Of a stretch of 40,482 nt of DNA, positions 34,590 to 40,482 are shown piece by piece. A model generated the notes under the pieces. That model saw only the letters and a program-made list of their open reading frames with translations, was not told the origin of the DNA and ran no database searches. The first letter of the stretch is position 1, and each line of letters begins with the position of its first letter. The stretch spans positions 1 to 40,482 of the forward strand of contig NZ_FWFJ01000036.1 in the NCBI RefSeq assembly GCF_900172365.1, read 5' to 3'. Source of the stretch: Roseovarius gaetbuli (GTDB lineage Bacteria; Pseudomonadota; Alphaproteobacteria; Rhodobacterales; Rhodobacteraceae). Both the position numbers and the translations under genes were made by a program.

Positions 34590-35105
34590 TCAATCAAACA
34601 TTTTTTCACCTTCGTAGACGTCTTTGCCGTCTCGAAGGGCGCGCAGATCGCGCAGCAAGGATTGGATCAGTCGCAGGACCATCAGGGCGAAACCCACCGG
34701 TACTGCCATCAGGAACCACACCATCGAAACGCGCAAACCATGGCTGACCGAGCCGAACTTGGCCGAGACATGAACCGTTTCAAGGGACCAATAAAGCGCG
34801 ATCACGGCGACCCCGAACATCACCAGATCGCCAAAGATATAGATCAGCGCCTTCATCCGAGGCCCAAGGTAGTGCAGCAGGACGTCAATGCGGATATGCG
34901 CGCGGTCCTTGACGGCGATGGCGGCGCCGATCCAGACGAGATAGATAAAGGAATAGCGCACGATTTCTTCGCCCCAGATCGAGGAGTAGGAAAAGATCTC
35001 GCGCCTGAGGACCTCGACCGCCATGGTGACGACCAGCATCACGTAAAAGACCAACAGCGCCCATCGTTCGGCGTTCTTGTCCAAGGCTTTTATCAGTCTC
35101 ATCAT
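34590..35105 (-). CDS. hpsL: TRAP transporter small permease, DctQ family (HpsL candidate)
   Basis: A 171-residue inner-membrane protein with four hydrophobic helices (about 15-35, 50-70, 88-108, 128-150), the normal DctQ length. The motif EVLRREIFSYSSIWGEEIVRYSF is typical of DctQ helix 1-2. Two ATG codons stand together at 35105 and 35102; the first is used, with AAAGG five bases upstream. A 126-base gap with strong hairpins separates it from hpsK. Confidence 0.87.
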   Translation of the reverse strand: MMRLIKALDKNAERWALLVFYVMLVVTMAVEVLRREIFSYSSIWGEEIVRYSFIYLVWIGAAIAVKDRAHIRIDVLLHYLGPRMKALIYIFGDLVMFGVAVIALYWSLETVHVSAKFGSVSHGLRVSMVWFLMAVPVGFALMVLRLIQSLLRDLRALRDGKDVYEGEKMFD

Positions 35106-35130
35106 GATGACCTTTCGTTCGCCAAATGGA

Positions 35131-35203
35131 TATCCGGGCCGGGTGAACCGGCCTCGATCTTTTTGGGGGTCGGGAGCGTCGGCACCGATCTGGCGCCGAC
35201 GCA
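35131..35203 (-). promoter_or_regulatory. Two hairpins between hpsK and hpsL
   Basis: Bases 35177-35187 pair with 35193-35203, an 11-bp GC-rich stem with one G-T and a five-base loop. A second GGCCGG/CCGGCC-type stem lies closer to hpsL (about 35131-35147). On the minus strand no clean T-run follows the first stem, so mRNA stabilisation of the hpsK part is likelier than strict termination. Confidence 0.5.
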
Positions 35204-35231
35204 ATACCATCGCTTAACAGACGCTCTGAAC

Positions 35232-36380
35232 TCAGGCGTCGTGGACGTAATATTTGCCTTGGGTTCCGGCGGCTTCTTCCATCTTGGCGAAAGCATCCAT
35301 CGAACCGGCAAGCTCGGTTTTGAACTCATCCCATTCTGGCCGCTGGAAGCCGCCTGCCGCTTTCCATTCCGCCAGCTGATCGTCGCTCAGCGAGTGGAAT
35401 TCGACACCCGCCTTGGCCAGCTCGGCCATGGCATATGCCCGCGCCGACGGCACTTTTGACAGGTTCTGATGTGCGGTCATCTCTGCCCCCCACATGATCC
35501 CCTCTTGCACGTCTGCCGGCATCGAGTTGAACCATTCCAGGTTACAGGAATAAACCTGACTGTCCGGCACCGCCTGTGTGAAGGTCACATGGCTCAGGAT
35601 ATCCTTGAAACCAAAGACATAAAGCGCGCCGACCGACGGATCCAGCGCATCGGCAACACCCTGTTTGATCGCCGAAGGTGTCTCGCCCCAGGCGACGGGC
35701 GTCGGGTTGGCGCCGACCAGGCGGTAATATTGCTGCAGCATCTTCGAGCCGGGTACGCGGAACTTGACGCCGTTCAGGTCTGATGGGGACAGGACTGCGC
35801 CCGCGCCACCCTTGCGCACAGCAACAACACGCGGGTCAATGTTGACGTAAAACAGCGCCTTAAAGCCTGCGGCTTCGACTTTGGGGTGAACTTCGGTATT
35901 CCAGAAATCCGAGTTCACCAGATTGGTGAAACGCTGGTTCGAGCCACAAAGATAGGGCATGTTGATCAGGTCAACGGTCGAGGCAAAAGGCGCGAAGTTG
36001 GACAGCGAATGCTGGGCCGCCTGAATGGTGCCGCCCTGAACCTTTTGCACAAGCGCGCCACCGGCGCCAAGCTGGCCACCGGGGGCAAGTTTGACATAGA
36101 CCTTGCCGTTGGTGGCGTTCTGAATGTTTTCTTTCAGGTCGAGCTGCATGATCGGATAGCTGCGCGAGGCGCCAAGCACATAGGCCGTGGCAATCGTCAT
36201 CGAATGCTCAGCGGCGCGTTCACGCTCTTTTTCTTCGGCGGCGGTCTGAGCAACGGCCTCAGATGACCACAGCATTCCGCCCGCCCCGGCAACCATTGCA
36301 GCGGTAAAGCTGCCGGTTCCGGCCAGTTTCAGGAAATTGCGGCGTTCAGCCGAAGCAAGCTCGTTGCGTTCTTTTTTCAT
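35232..36380 (-). CDS. hpsK: TRAP transporter substrate-binding protein with Tat signal (HpsK candidate)
   Basis: A 382-residue periplasmic binding protein. The start at 36380 has GGGAGGA upstream. The N-terminus has a twin-arginine signal, ERRNFLKLAG (about residues 12-21), a hydrophobic core and cleavage near AVA-QT, so it should be folded before export. The mature part shows the DctP segment LNGVKFRVPGSKML with the conserved arginine. As the binding protein of the operon that holds hpsN, its likely ligand is DHPS. The other two DctP proteins in this window have Sec signals. Confidence 0.88.
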   Translation of the reverse strand: MKKERNELASAERRNFLKLAGTGSFTAAMVAGAGGMLWSSEAVAQTAAEEKERERAAEHSMTIATAYVLGASRSYPIMQLDLKENIQNATNGKVYVKLAPGGQLGAGGALVQKVQGGTIQAAQHSLSNFAPFASTVDLINMPYLCGSNQRFTNLVNSDFWNTEVHPKVEAAGFKALFYVNIDPRVVAVRKGGAGAVLSPSDLNGVKFRVPGSKMLQQYYRLVGANPTPVAWGETPSAIKQGVADALDPSVGALYVFGFKDILSHVTFTQAVPDSQVYSCNLEWFNSMPADVQEGIMWGAEMTAHQNLSKVPSARAYAMAELAKAGVEFHSLSDDQLAEWKAAGGFQRPEWDEFKTELAGSMDAFAKMEEAAGTQGKYYVHDA

Positions 36381-36406
36381 TGATCGTCCTCCCATTGGTA
36401 TCTTGA

Positions 36407-36589
36407 TTATTTGTTGCCTTGTCGCCTTGTTGCCTCACTCTTGAGGATGGCGACGACGAAGGTCACCGTTGTTGCCAACAGCAAAAGCATTTCACCGACA
36501 TCGCCAAGAAACGGTGTGCCGCCGAACGAGCCGATGGCAACATTTGTTGCGAAAATCGCGAACAGGGCCGCGCTTACGAGCAGTGCCAT
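36407..36589 (-). CDS. Small membrane protein, 60 residues, at the head of the sulfonate operon
   Basis: The ATG at 36589 has GGAGGA six bases upstream, a strong ribosome binding site, and it is the first frame after the LacI-type operator. The protein has two hydrophobic segments (about residues 2-20 and 30-50) joined by a short Gly/Pro turn, and a basic C-terminal tail (KSEATRRQGNK). I do not recognise a family. It ends 26 bases before hpsK and is too short to be a DctQ. It may be an accessory subunit or leader membrane peptide of the transporter. Confidence 0.7.
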   Translation of the reverse strand: MALLVSAALFAIFATNVAIGSFGGTPFLGDVGEMLLLLATTVTFVVAILKSEATRRQGNK

Positions 36590-36632
36590 TAAATTCCTCC
36601 CGTCATCGACGCTCCACCGCCGATTCGGTATC

Positions 36633-36661
36633 AATGTAAGCGCTTACATAGTTTCGCGCAA
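36633..36661 (-). promoter_or_regulatory. Candidate promoter of the sulfonate operon
   Basis: On the minus strand TTGCGC (36661-36656) and TACATT (36638-36633) are separated by 17 bases. The -10 box overlaps the left half of the LacI-type operator, which would let a repressor block it. Match to consensus only. Confidence 0.45.
36634..36649. promoter_or_regulatory. LacI-family operator (16-bp perfect palindrome)
   Basis: ATGTAAGCGCTTACAT at 36634-36649 is a perfect palindrome with the central CG step typical of LacI/GalR-family operators. It lies between the divergent regulator gene and the sulfonate operon and is the only copy I see in the window. It is the likely site of the LacI-type regulator encoded next to it. 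Confidence 0.85.
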
Positions 36662-36672
36662 GCTGTTATGCT
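36644..36672 (+). promoter_or_regulatory. Candidate promoter of the LacI-type regulator gene
   Basis: TTACAT (36644-36649) and TATGCT (36667-36672) are separated by 17 bases. The -35 box is the right half of the operator, which would give autoregulation. Match to consensus only. Confidence 0.4.
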
Positions 36673-36752
36673 GTAGGCAACATAATTGTGAAATATCGCC
36701 GCCACGTTAATCTGCGGGTCATGGAGCGTGGTAGGGGGGGGCGTTAGAACGG

Positions 36753-37793
36753 ATGAGTCGGAAAGCCAAGGAAAGTGACCATAACCTGCCGACACTGGCC
36801 GACGTGGCGACGCGCGCGGGCGTCTCGACCGCGACCGTGTCCCGCTGTCTGAATTCTCCGGACCAGGTGCAGGAGCGCACCCGCGACCGAGTCATGACGG
36901 CGGTGCAAGACCTTGGCTATTCCCCCAATTTCGGCGCGCGTGCCCTTGCGGCGCGGCGCACCAATACCATTGGCGCCATCATTCCGACGATGGAAAACGC
37001 CATTTTCGCCCGCGCCATTCAGGCCTTTCAGGAAGAGTTGCACGCAAGCGGTGTCACGCTTTTGGTCTCAAGCTCGTCCTACAGCCCCGAGATCGAGGAA
37101 GAACAGATTCGCACCCTCGTGGCGCGCGGCGCGGATGCGCTCTTGCTGATCGGGCATGACCGAAGCCCTGCGATCTATCAATTTCTGGAAAATCGCGGCG
37201 TGCCGGTTCTGATTTCCTGGGCCTATGACCCTGCGATTGCGCGCCTGTCCATCGGCTTTGACAATCGCCGCGCCATGGCGGAGTTGGCTACAGAGGTGTT
37301 GCAGCTTGGGCACCGGACTATCGGTATTATCTCGGCTGAATGCGCGGGCAACGACCGGGCCCGCGCGCGGGTTGACGGGGTTTATGACGCGATGCGCGCG
37401 CAAGGGCTTGATCCGAGCACGGCATATCTGATCGAGACCCATTACAGTATTGAAAACGGGGGCCAGGCCTTGCGGCGCATGATGCAGCATGACCCGTGCC
37501 CGACTGCGGTGATCTGCGGCAATGACGTTCTGGCCGTGGGCGCGCTTCAAATGGCGCGAGAGCTTGGCCTTGCGGTGCCCGGTGATATCTCGATCACCGG
37601 GTTTGACGATATCGAGCTGGCGCGGGTGGTCGATCCGCAGCTGACCACGGTTCATGTGCCGCATCGCGACATGGGCCGTCAGGCGGCGCGCCTTTTGGTG
37701 GATATGGTCGCCGGTCATCCGGCAAGCGACAGCGTCCGCCTTGAAACGACACTGCGCATGCGTGGCACCCTTGGGCCGCCACCTGCCGAGTAG
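36753..37793 (+). CDS. hpsR: LacI-family transcriptional regulator (HpsR candidate)
   Basis: A 346-residue regulator. The N-terminal helix-turn-helix reads LADVATRAGVSTATVSRCLNS (split here as positions about 15-35), followed by the hinge ARALAARRTNTIGAII. The periplasmic-binding-like effector domain covers about 65-340, with CGNDVLAVGALQMA and ITGFDDIELARVVDP. It is divergent from the sulfonate operon and a LacI-type operator lies in the gap. In Cupriavidus the hps cluster is controlled by a LacI-type HpsR, which supports the name; the inducer (DHPS or sulfolactate) is inferred. No clear ribosome binding site is visible. Confidence 0.88.
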   Translation: MSRKAKESDHNLPTLADVATRAGVSTATVSRCLNSPDQVQERTRDRVMTAVQDLGYSPNFGARALAARRTNTIGAIIPTMENAIFARAIQAFQEELHASGVTLLVSSSSYSPEIEEEQIRTLVARGADALLLIGHDRSPAIYQFLENRGVPVLISWAYDPAIARLSIGFDNRRAMAELATEVLQLGHRTIGIISAECAGNDRARARVDGVYDAMRAQGLDPSTAYLIETHYSIENGGQALRRMMQHDPCPTAVICGNDVLAVGALQMARELGLAVPGDISITGFDDIELARVVDPQLTTVHVPHRDMGRQAARLLVDMVAGHPASDSVRLETTLRMRGTLGPPPAE

Positions 37794-37864
37794 GGCCATG
37801 CGATATCAGGACCACGCCAAAGGTCACGGGCAAGCCGCGCAACAGATCGAAAGCAAAGGGATGT

Positions 37865-37940
37865 TGGTGAGCCGGCAGGGGTTCGAACCCTGGACCTACT
37901 GATTAAAAGTCAGTTGCTCTACCAGCTGAGCTACCGGCTC
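37865..37940 (-). tRNA. tRNA-Lys (anticodon TTT)
   Basis: A 76-base cloverleaf on the minus strand: acceptor GAGCCGG (37940-37934) pairs with CCGGCTC (37875-37869), discriminator A, and an encoded CCA (37867-37865). The anticodon arm is ACTGA-CTTTTAA-TCAGT with anticodon TTT, and the T arm is CAGGG-TTCGAAC-CCTG. It lies alone between hpsR and dapF. Confidence 0.97.
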
Positions 37941-38181
37941 TCACCATATGTGACGGGTTTAAAGCCGTCCGTCGTGCTGTCTTAAACCTAAAAGCGCGAG
38001 AAGCGCAAACATCTAAGACGCCATGGCGTGTTTCCGAAATGTTGGCTGGTTTTCCAACTCGGCGAACGGCCATGTGTGGAGCGGTATCTAGAAAGAGCAG
38101 TGCAGGGGGTCAACCCCGAAAGTGCAAGTAATTCGTGGGATATGCTGGATTCGTCTGACGCGTGGGTTTATATGCCCGCAA

Positions 38182-39015
38182 ATGAACGATTATCGCGACA
38201 CCGGATTGCCCTTTATGAAAATGCACGGGCTGGGGAACGACTTTGTCGTGCTGGATGCGCGTGTGCAGGCCCTCGATCTGTCGCCGGGTCTTATTATGGG
38301 CATTGCGGATCGGCACAAGGGAATCGGTTTTGATCAGCTTGCGGTGATCGAAGCGGGCGCGGGCGACGCACATCTGACGTTTTACAACGCCGATGGCTCG
38401 ACCTCGGCGGCCTGTGGCAATGCCACCCGCTGTATCGCGCGCCACCTGATGGACGAATCGGGCAAGGCGCGGCTTCACCTGACCACGGCGCGCGGCGATC
38501 TTTACGCGGTGGATGCGGGCGAGGGTCTGACCTCGGTCAACATGGGCCAGCCTCAGCTTGACTGGAACGAGATTCCGCTGGCCGAAGATATGGACACGCT
38601 TGAACTGCCGATCGAGGGCGGGCCGACGGCCACCGGCATGGGCAATCCGCATTGCACCTTTTTTGTCGAGAATGCCGAGGCGATACCGCTCGAGCAATTC
38701 GGCCCCCGCTATGAGCATCACCCGCTCTACCCCGAGCGCACAAATGTGCAGGTCGCCAGCCTTGTCGGCGAAAACCACCTTCGCATGCGGGTCTGGGAGC
38801 GGGGCGTTGGTGTCACGCTGGCGTCCGGCTCGTCGTCTTGTGCGACCGCGGTGGCGGCGGCACGCCGGGGGCTTACCGGGCGCAAGGTGCGGATTGATCT
38901 GGATGGCGGCACGCTTGGGGTCGAGTGGCGCGAGGATGGCGTCTGGATGACCGGAGCGACCTGTCACGTGGCGAGCGGCGTTCTGACGCCGACGTTCCTG
39001 GCGGCGCATCCATGA
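38182..39015 (+). CDS. dapF: Diaminopimelate epimerase
   Basis: A 277-residue enzyme that converts LL- to meso-diaminopimelate for lysine and peptidoglycan synthesis. The two catalytic cysteines are Cys78 in AACGNATRC and Cys220 in ASGSSSCAT. KMHGLGNDFV (residues 13-22) is the family N-terminus. The ATG at 38182 is used because related proteins carry about ten residues before PFMKMHG; 38215 is an alternative, and neither has a strong ribosome binding site. It overlaps mtaB by four bases. Confidence 0.95.
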   Translation: MNDYRDTGLPFMKMHGLGNDFVVLDARVQALDLSPGLIMGIADRHKGIGFDQLAVIEAGAGDAHLTFYNADGSTSAACGNATRCIARHLMDESGKARLHLTTARGDLYAVDAGEGLTSVNMGQPQLDWNEIPLAEDMDTLELPIEGGPTATGMGNPHCTFFVENAEAIPLEQFGPRYEHHPLYPERTNVQVASLVGENHLRMRVWERGVGVTLASGSSSCATAVAAARRGLTGRKVRIDLDGGTLGVEWREDGVWMTGATCHVASGVLTPTFLAAHP

Positions 39016-40271
39016 CCGAGGCGCCCAAATTCACCACGCTTGGCTGTCGCCTGAACGCCTATGAAACCGAGGCGATGAAAGAGCTCGCCGGGCAGGCCGG
39101 GCTTGGCAATGCGGTGGTGATCAACACCTGCGCCGTCACCTCCGAGGCGGTGCGCAAGGCGCGTCAGGAAATCCGCCGCCTGCGCCGCGAAAACCCAGAT
39201 GCGCGCCTGATCGTGACCGGATGCGCCGCCCAGACCGAGCCGGAAACCTTTGCCGCCATGCCCGAGGTCGACGCGGTCATCGGCAATACCGAAAAGATGC
39301 AGCCCGGCACCTGGGGCAAGCTTGCCGCCGATTTCATTGGCGAGACAGAGCGCGTTCTGGTCGATGACATCATGTCGGTGACCGAGACCGCCGGGCACCT
39401 GATTGACGGCTTCGGAAGCCGTAGCCGCGCTTATGTTCAGGTGCAAAACGGCTGTGATCATCGCTGTACCTTTTGCATCATCCCGTTCGGGCGGGGCAAT
39501 TCGCGCTCGGTTCCGGCGGGGGTTGTGGTCGATCAGATCAAGCGGCTTGTCGGCGCGGGCTATAACGAGGTGGTGCTGACCGGGGTCGATCTGACAAGCT
39601 GGGGCGCGGATCTTCCGGCGATGCCGAAACTGGGCGACCTGGTGATGCGCATTCTCAAGCTGGTGCCGGATCTGGCGCGCTTGCGGATCAGCAGCATCGA
39701 TTCGATCGAAGTGGATGAGAACCTGATGCAGGCGATCGCCACCGAACCGCGCCTGATGCCGCACTTGCATCTGAGCCTTCAGCACGGCGATGACCTTATT
39801 CTAAAGCGGATGAAACGGCGGCACCTTCGCGACGATGCGATCCGCTTTGCCGAAGAAGCACGCAAATTGCGCCCCGAGATGACATTCGGTGCCGATATCA
39901 TTGCCGGTTTTCCGACCGAGACCGAGGCGCATTTCGAGAACTCGCTGCGGCTTGTCGAGGACTGTCACCTGACATGGTTGCACGTGTTTCCCTATTCGCC
40001 GCGCCCCGGCACGCCCGCTGCGCGCATGCCACAGGTGGATGGTCGCGCGATCAAGGCCCGCGCGGCGCGCTTGCGCGCGGCGGGCGAGGCGCAGGTGAGC
40101 CGTCATTTGCAGGATCAGCAGGGCCGCACCCATGCCGTCTTGATGGAAAACCCCCGCATGGGGCGCACCGAGCAATTTACCGAAGTCAGCTTTGACAGCG
40201 ACCACCCCGAGGGGAAGATCGTATCGGCGAGGGTTACGGGCGTGCGCGGCACGCAATTGACGGCGGTCTGA
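39012..40271 (+). CDS. mtaB: tRNA t6A37 methylthiotransferase MtaB
   Basis: A 419-residue radical-SAM enzyme that converts t6A37 to ms2t6A37 in tRNA. The N-terminal methylthiotransferase domain has cluster cysteines 12, 40 and 71 (TLGCRLN, NTCAVT, TGCAAQ). The radical-SAM cluster ligands are Cys148, Cys152 and Cys155 in GCDHRCTFCIIPFGRG. A C-terminal TRAM-like region follows. LGCRLNAYE marks MtaB rather than MiaB or RimO. It starts at an ATGA overlap with dapF. Its presence next to a tRNA-Lys(TTT), which carries t6A37, is probably chance. Confidence 0.94.
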   Translation: MTEAPKFTTLGCRLNAYETEAMKELAGQAGLGNAVVINTCAVTSEAVRKARQEIRRLRRENPDARLIVTGCAAQTEPETFAAMPEVDAVIGNTEKMQPGTWGKLAADFIGETERVLVDDIMSVTETAGHLIDGFGSRSRAYVQVQNGCDHRCTFCIIPFGRGNSRSVPAGVVVDQIKRLVGAGYNEVVLTGVDLTSWGADLPAMPKLGDLVMRILKLVPDLARLRISSIDSIEVDENLMQAIATEPRLMPHLHLSLQHGDDLILKRMKRRHLRDDAIRFAEEARKLRPEMTFGADIIAGFPTETEAHFENSLRLVEDCHLTWLHVFPYSPRPGTPAARMPQVDGRAIKARAARLRAAGEAQVSRHLQDQQGRTHAVLMENPRMGRTEQFTEVSFDSDHPEGKIVSARVTGVRGTQLTAV

Positions 40272-40349
40272 GCGGGGCGGCTTGTCGGGCTCTTGCGTGC
40301 GCGCCGCGCGGTGTCGGGATGAGTATTTATGGAACGATGAAAGCCGGGT

Positions 40350-40397
40350 GGGTTTAGTATCCACGCCGTGGAGCAAACCCTCCGACTTCCAGTCGGA
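40350..40397 (+). other. Paired hairpins downstream of mtaB
   Basis: GGGTTT (40350-40355) pairs with AAACCC (40375-40380), with an inner TCCAC/GTGGA stem (40360-40364 with 40368-40372). Directly after it TCCGAC (40381-40386) pairs with GTCGGA (40392-40397). No T-run follows. It may be part of a small RNA or a mobile-element end. Confidence 0.4.
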
Positions 40398-40434
40398 CCC
40401 GCTTCAGCGTGAAAGAATCGCTTTATGATCGTAC

Positions 40435-40482
40435 CCTCAGAAAAATGAGCCGCAGCCGGGTCGGAGGCTCATTTTTCTGAGG
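40435..40482. terminator. 17-bp perfect inverted repeat; likely two-way terminator
   Basis: Bases 40435-40451 and 40466-40482 are perfect inverted copies around a 14-base loop. The core is GAGCC/GGCTC with AAAAA before and TTTTT after it, the form of a bidirectional intrinsic terminator. The perfect extension (CCTCAG/CTGAGG) reaches the window edge, so the repeat may be longer and could also be an insertion-element end. Confidence 0.6.

Noticed and set aside
37865..37940. tRNA-Lys as integration site of a genomic island
   Set aside because: No integrase gene and no direct repeat of the tRNA 3' end is visible within the window.
40379..40400. Anticodon-like stem-loop with TCC in the loop (tRNA-Gly-like)
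   Set aside because: There is no acceptor stem, D arm or T arm around it; TTCGA is absent. It is a simple hairpin.
1..40482. CRISPR array, prophage, toxin-antitoxin or defence system
   Set aside because: No regularly spaced repeats, phage structural genes, toxin-antitoxin pairs or known defence domains were found on either strand.

Overview
The window is a GC-rich alphaproteobacterial chromosome segment. Gene content and order point to a marine member of the Rhodobacteraceae (Roseobacter group): three TRAP transporter systems, the neighbourhood enoyl-CoA hydratase - mutM - ubiE - ubiB, a flgD/fliK/flgJ-type flagellar block, and a cluster for sulfonate (DHPS and sulfolactate) breakdown. I infer the taxon from gene families and recall; no search was run.

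Left part (1-13.5 kb). The window opens on the right end of an IS66-family insertion sequence. It is followed by cbpA-cbpM (DnaJ-like chaperone and its modulator), a small unknown gene, and a dctP-dctQ-dctM TRAP operon ending in an isocitrate-lyase/PEP-mutase family lyase. Housekeeping genes come next: an OmpA-type lipoprotein, an Ada-type DNA methyltransferase, nth, an adenosine-kinase-like PfkB kinase, enoyl-CoA hydratase, mutM, ubiE and ubiB.

Middle part (13.5-21.1 kb). A surface-polysaccharide locus of yjbH, yjbF and a convergent YjbE/GfcA-like small protein follows ubiB. Then come a small-molecule phosphotransferase and a flagellar block: flgD and fliK on the minus strand, a FlgJ-type rod-binding protein and a FlgN-like chaperone on the plus strand. 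fliK is split by a frameshift at a run of eight A residues. About 400 bases without a recognisable gene, rich in hairpins, end this part.

Right part (21.1-37.8 kb). This is the most interesting region: a nearly unbroken minus-strand array of sulfonate-catabolism genes read away from a divergent LacI-family regulator. In transcription order it holds a 60-residue membrane protein, a Tat-exported TRAP binding protein with its two permeases (HpsKLM-like), HpsN-like sulfopropanediol 3-dehydrogenase, an SDR and a zinc dehydrogenase (HpsO/HpsP candidates), a UspA protein, the two sulfopyruvate decarboxylase subunits (ComD, ComE), an FMN-dependent 2-hydroxyacid dehydrogenase (SlcD candidate), a DctB/DctD two-component system, and a second TRAP transporter (possible sulfolactate or dicarboxylate importer). 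Together they would import DHPS, oxidise it to sulfolactate, oxidise that to sulfopyruvate and decarboxylate it to sulfoacetaldehyde. No desulfonating enzyme (Xsc, CuyA, SuyAB) lies in the window. A perfect 16-bp LacI-type operator sits between regulator and operon, overlapping candidate promoters in both directions. The DctD protein lacks the GAFTGA loop needed to contact sigma-54.

Right end (37.8-40.5 kb). A tRNA-Lys(TTT), dapF and mtaB follow. The window stops on a perfect 17-bp inverted repeat that looks like a two-way terminator or an element end.
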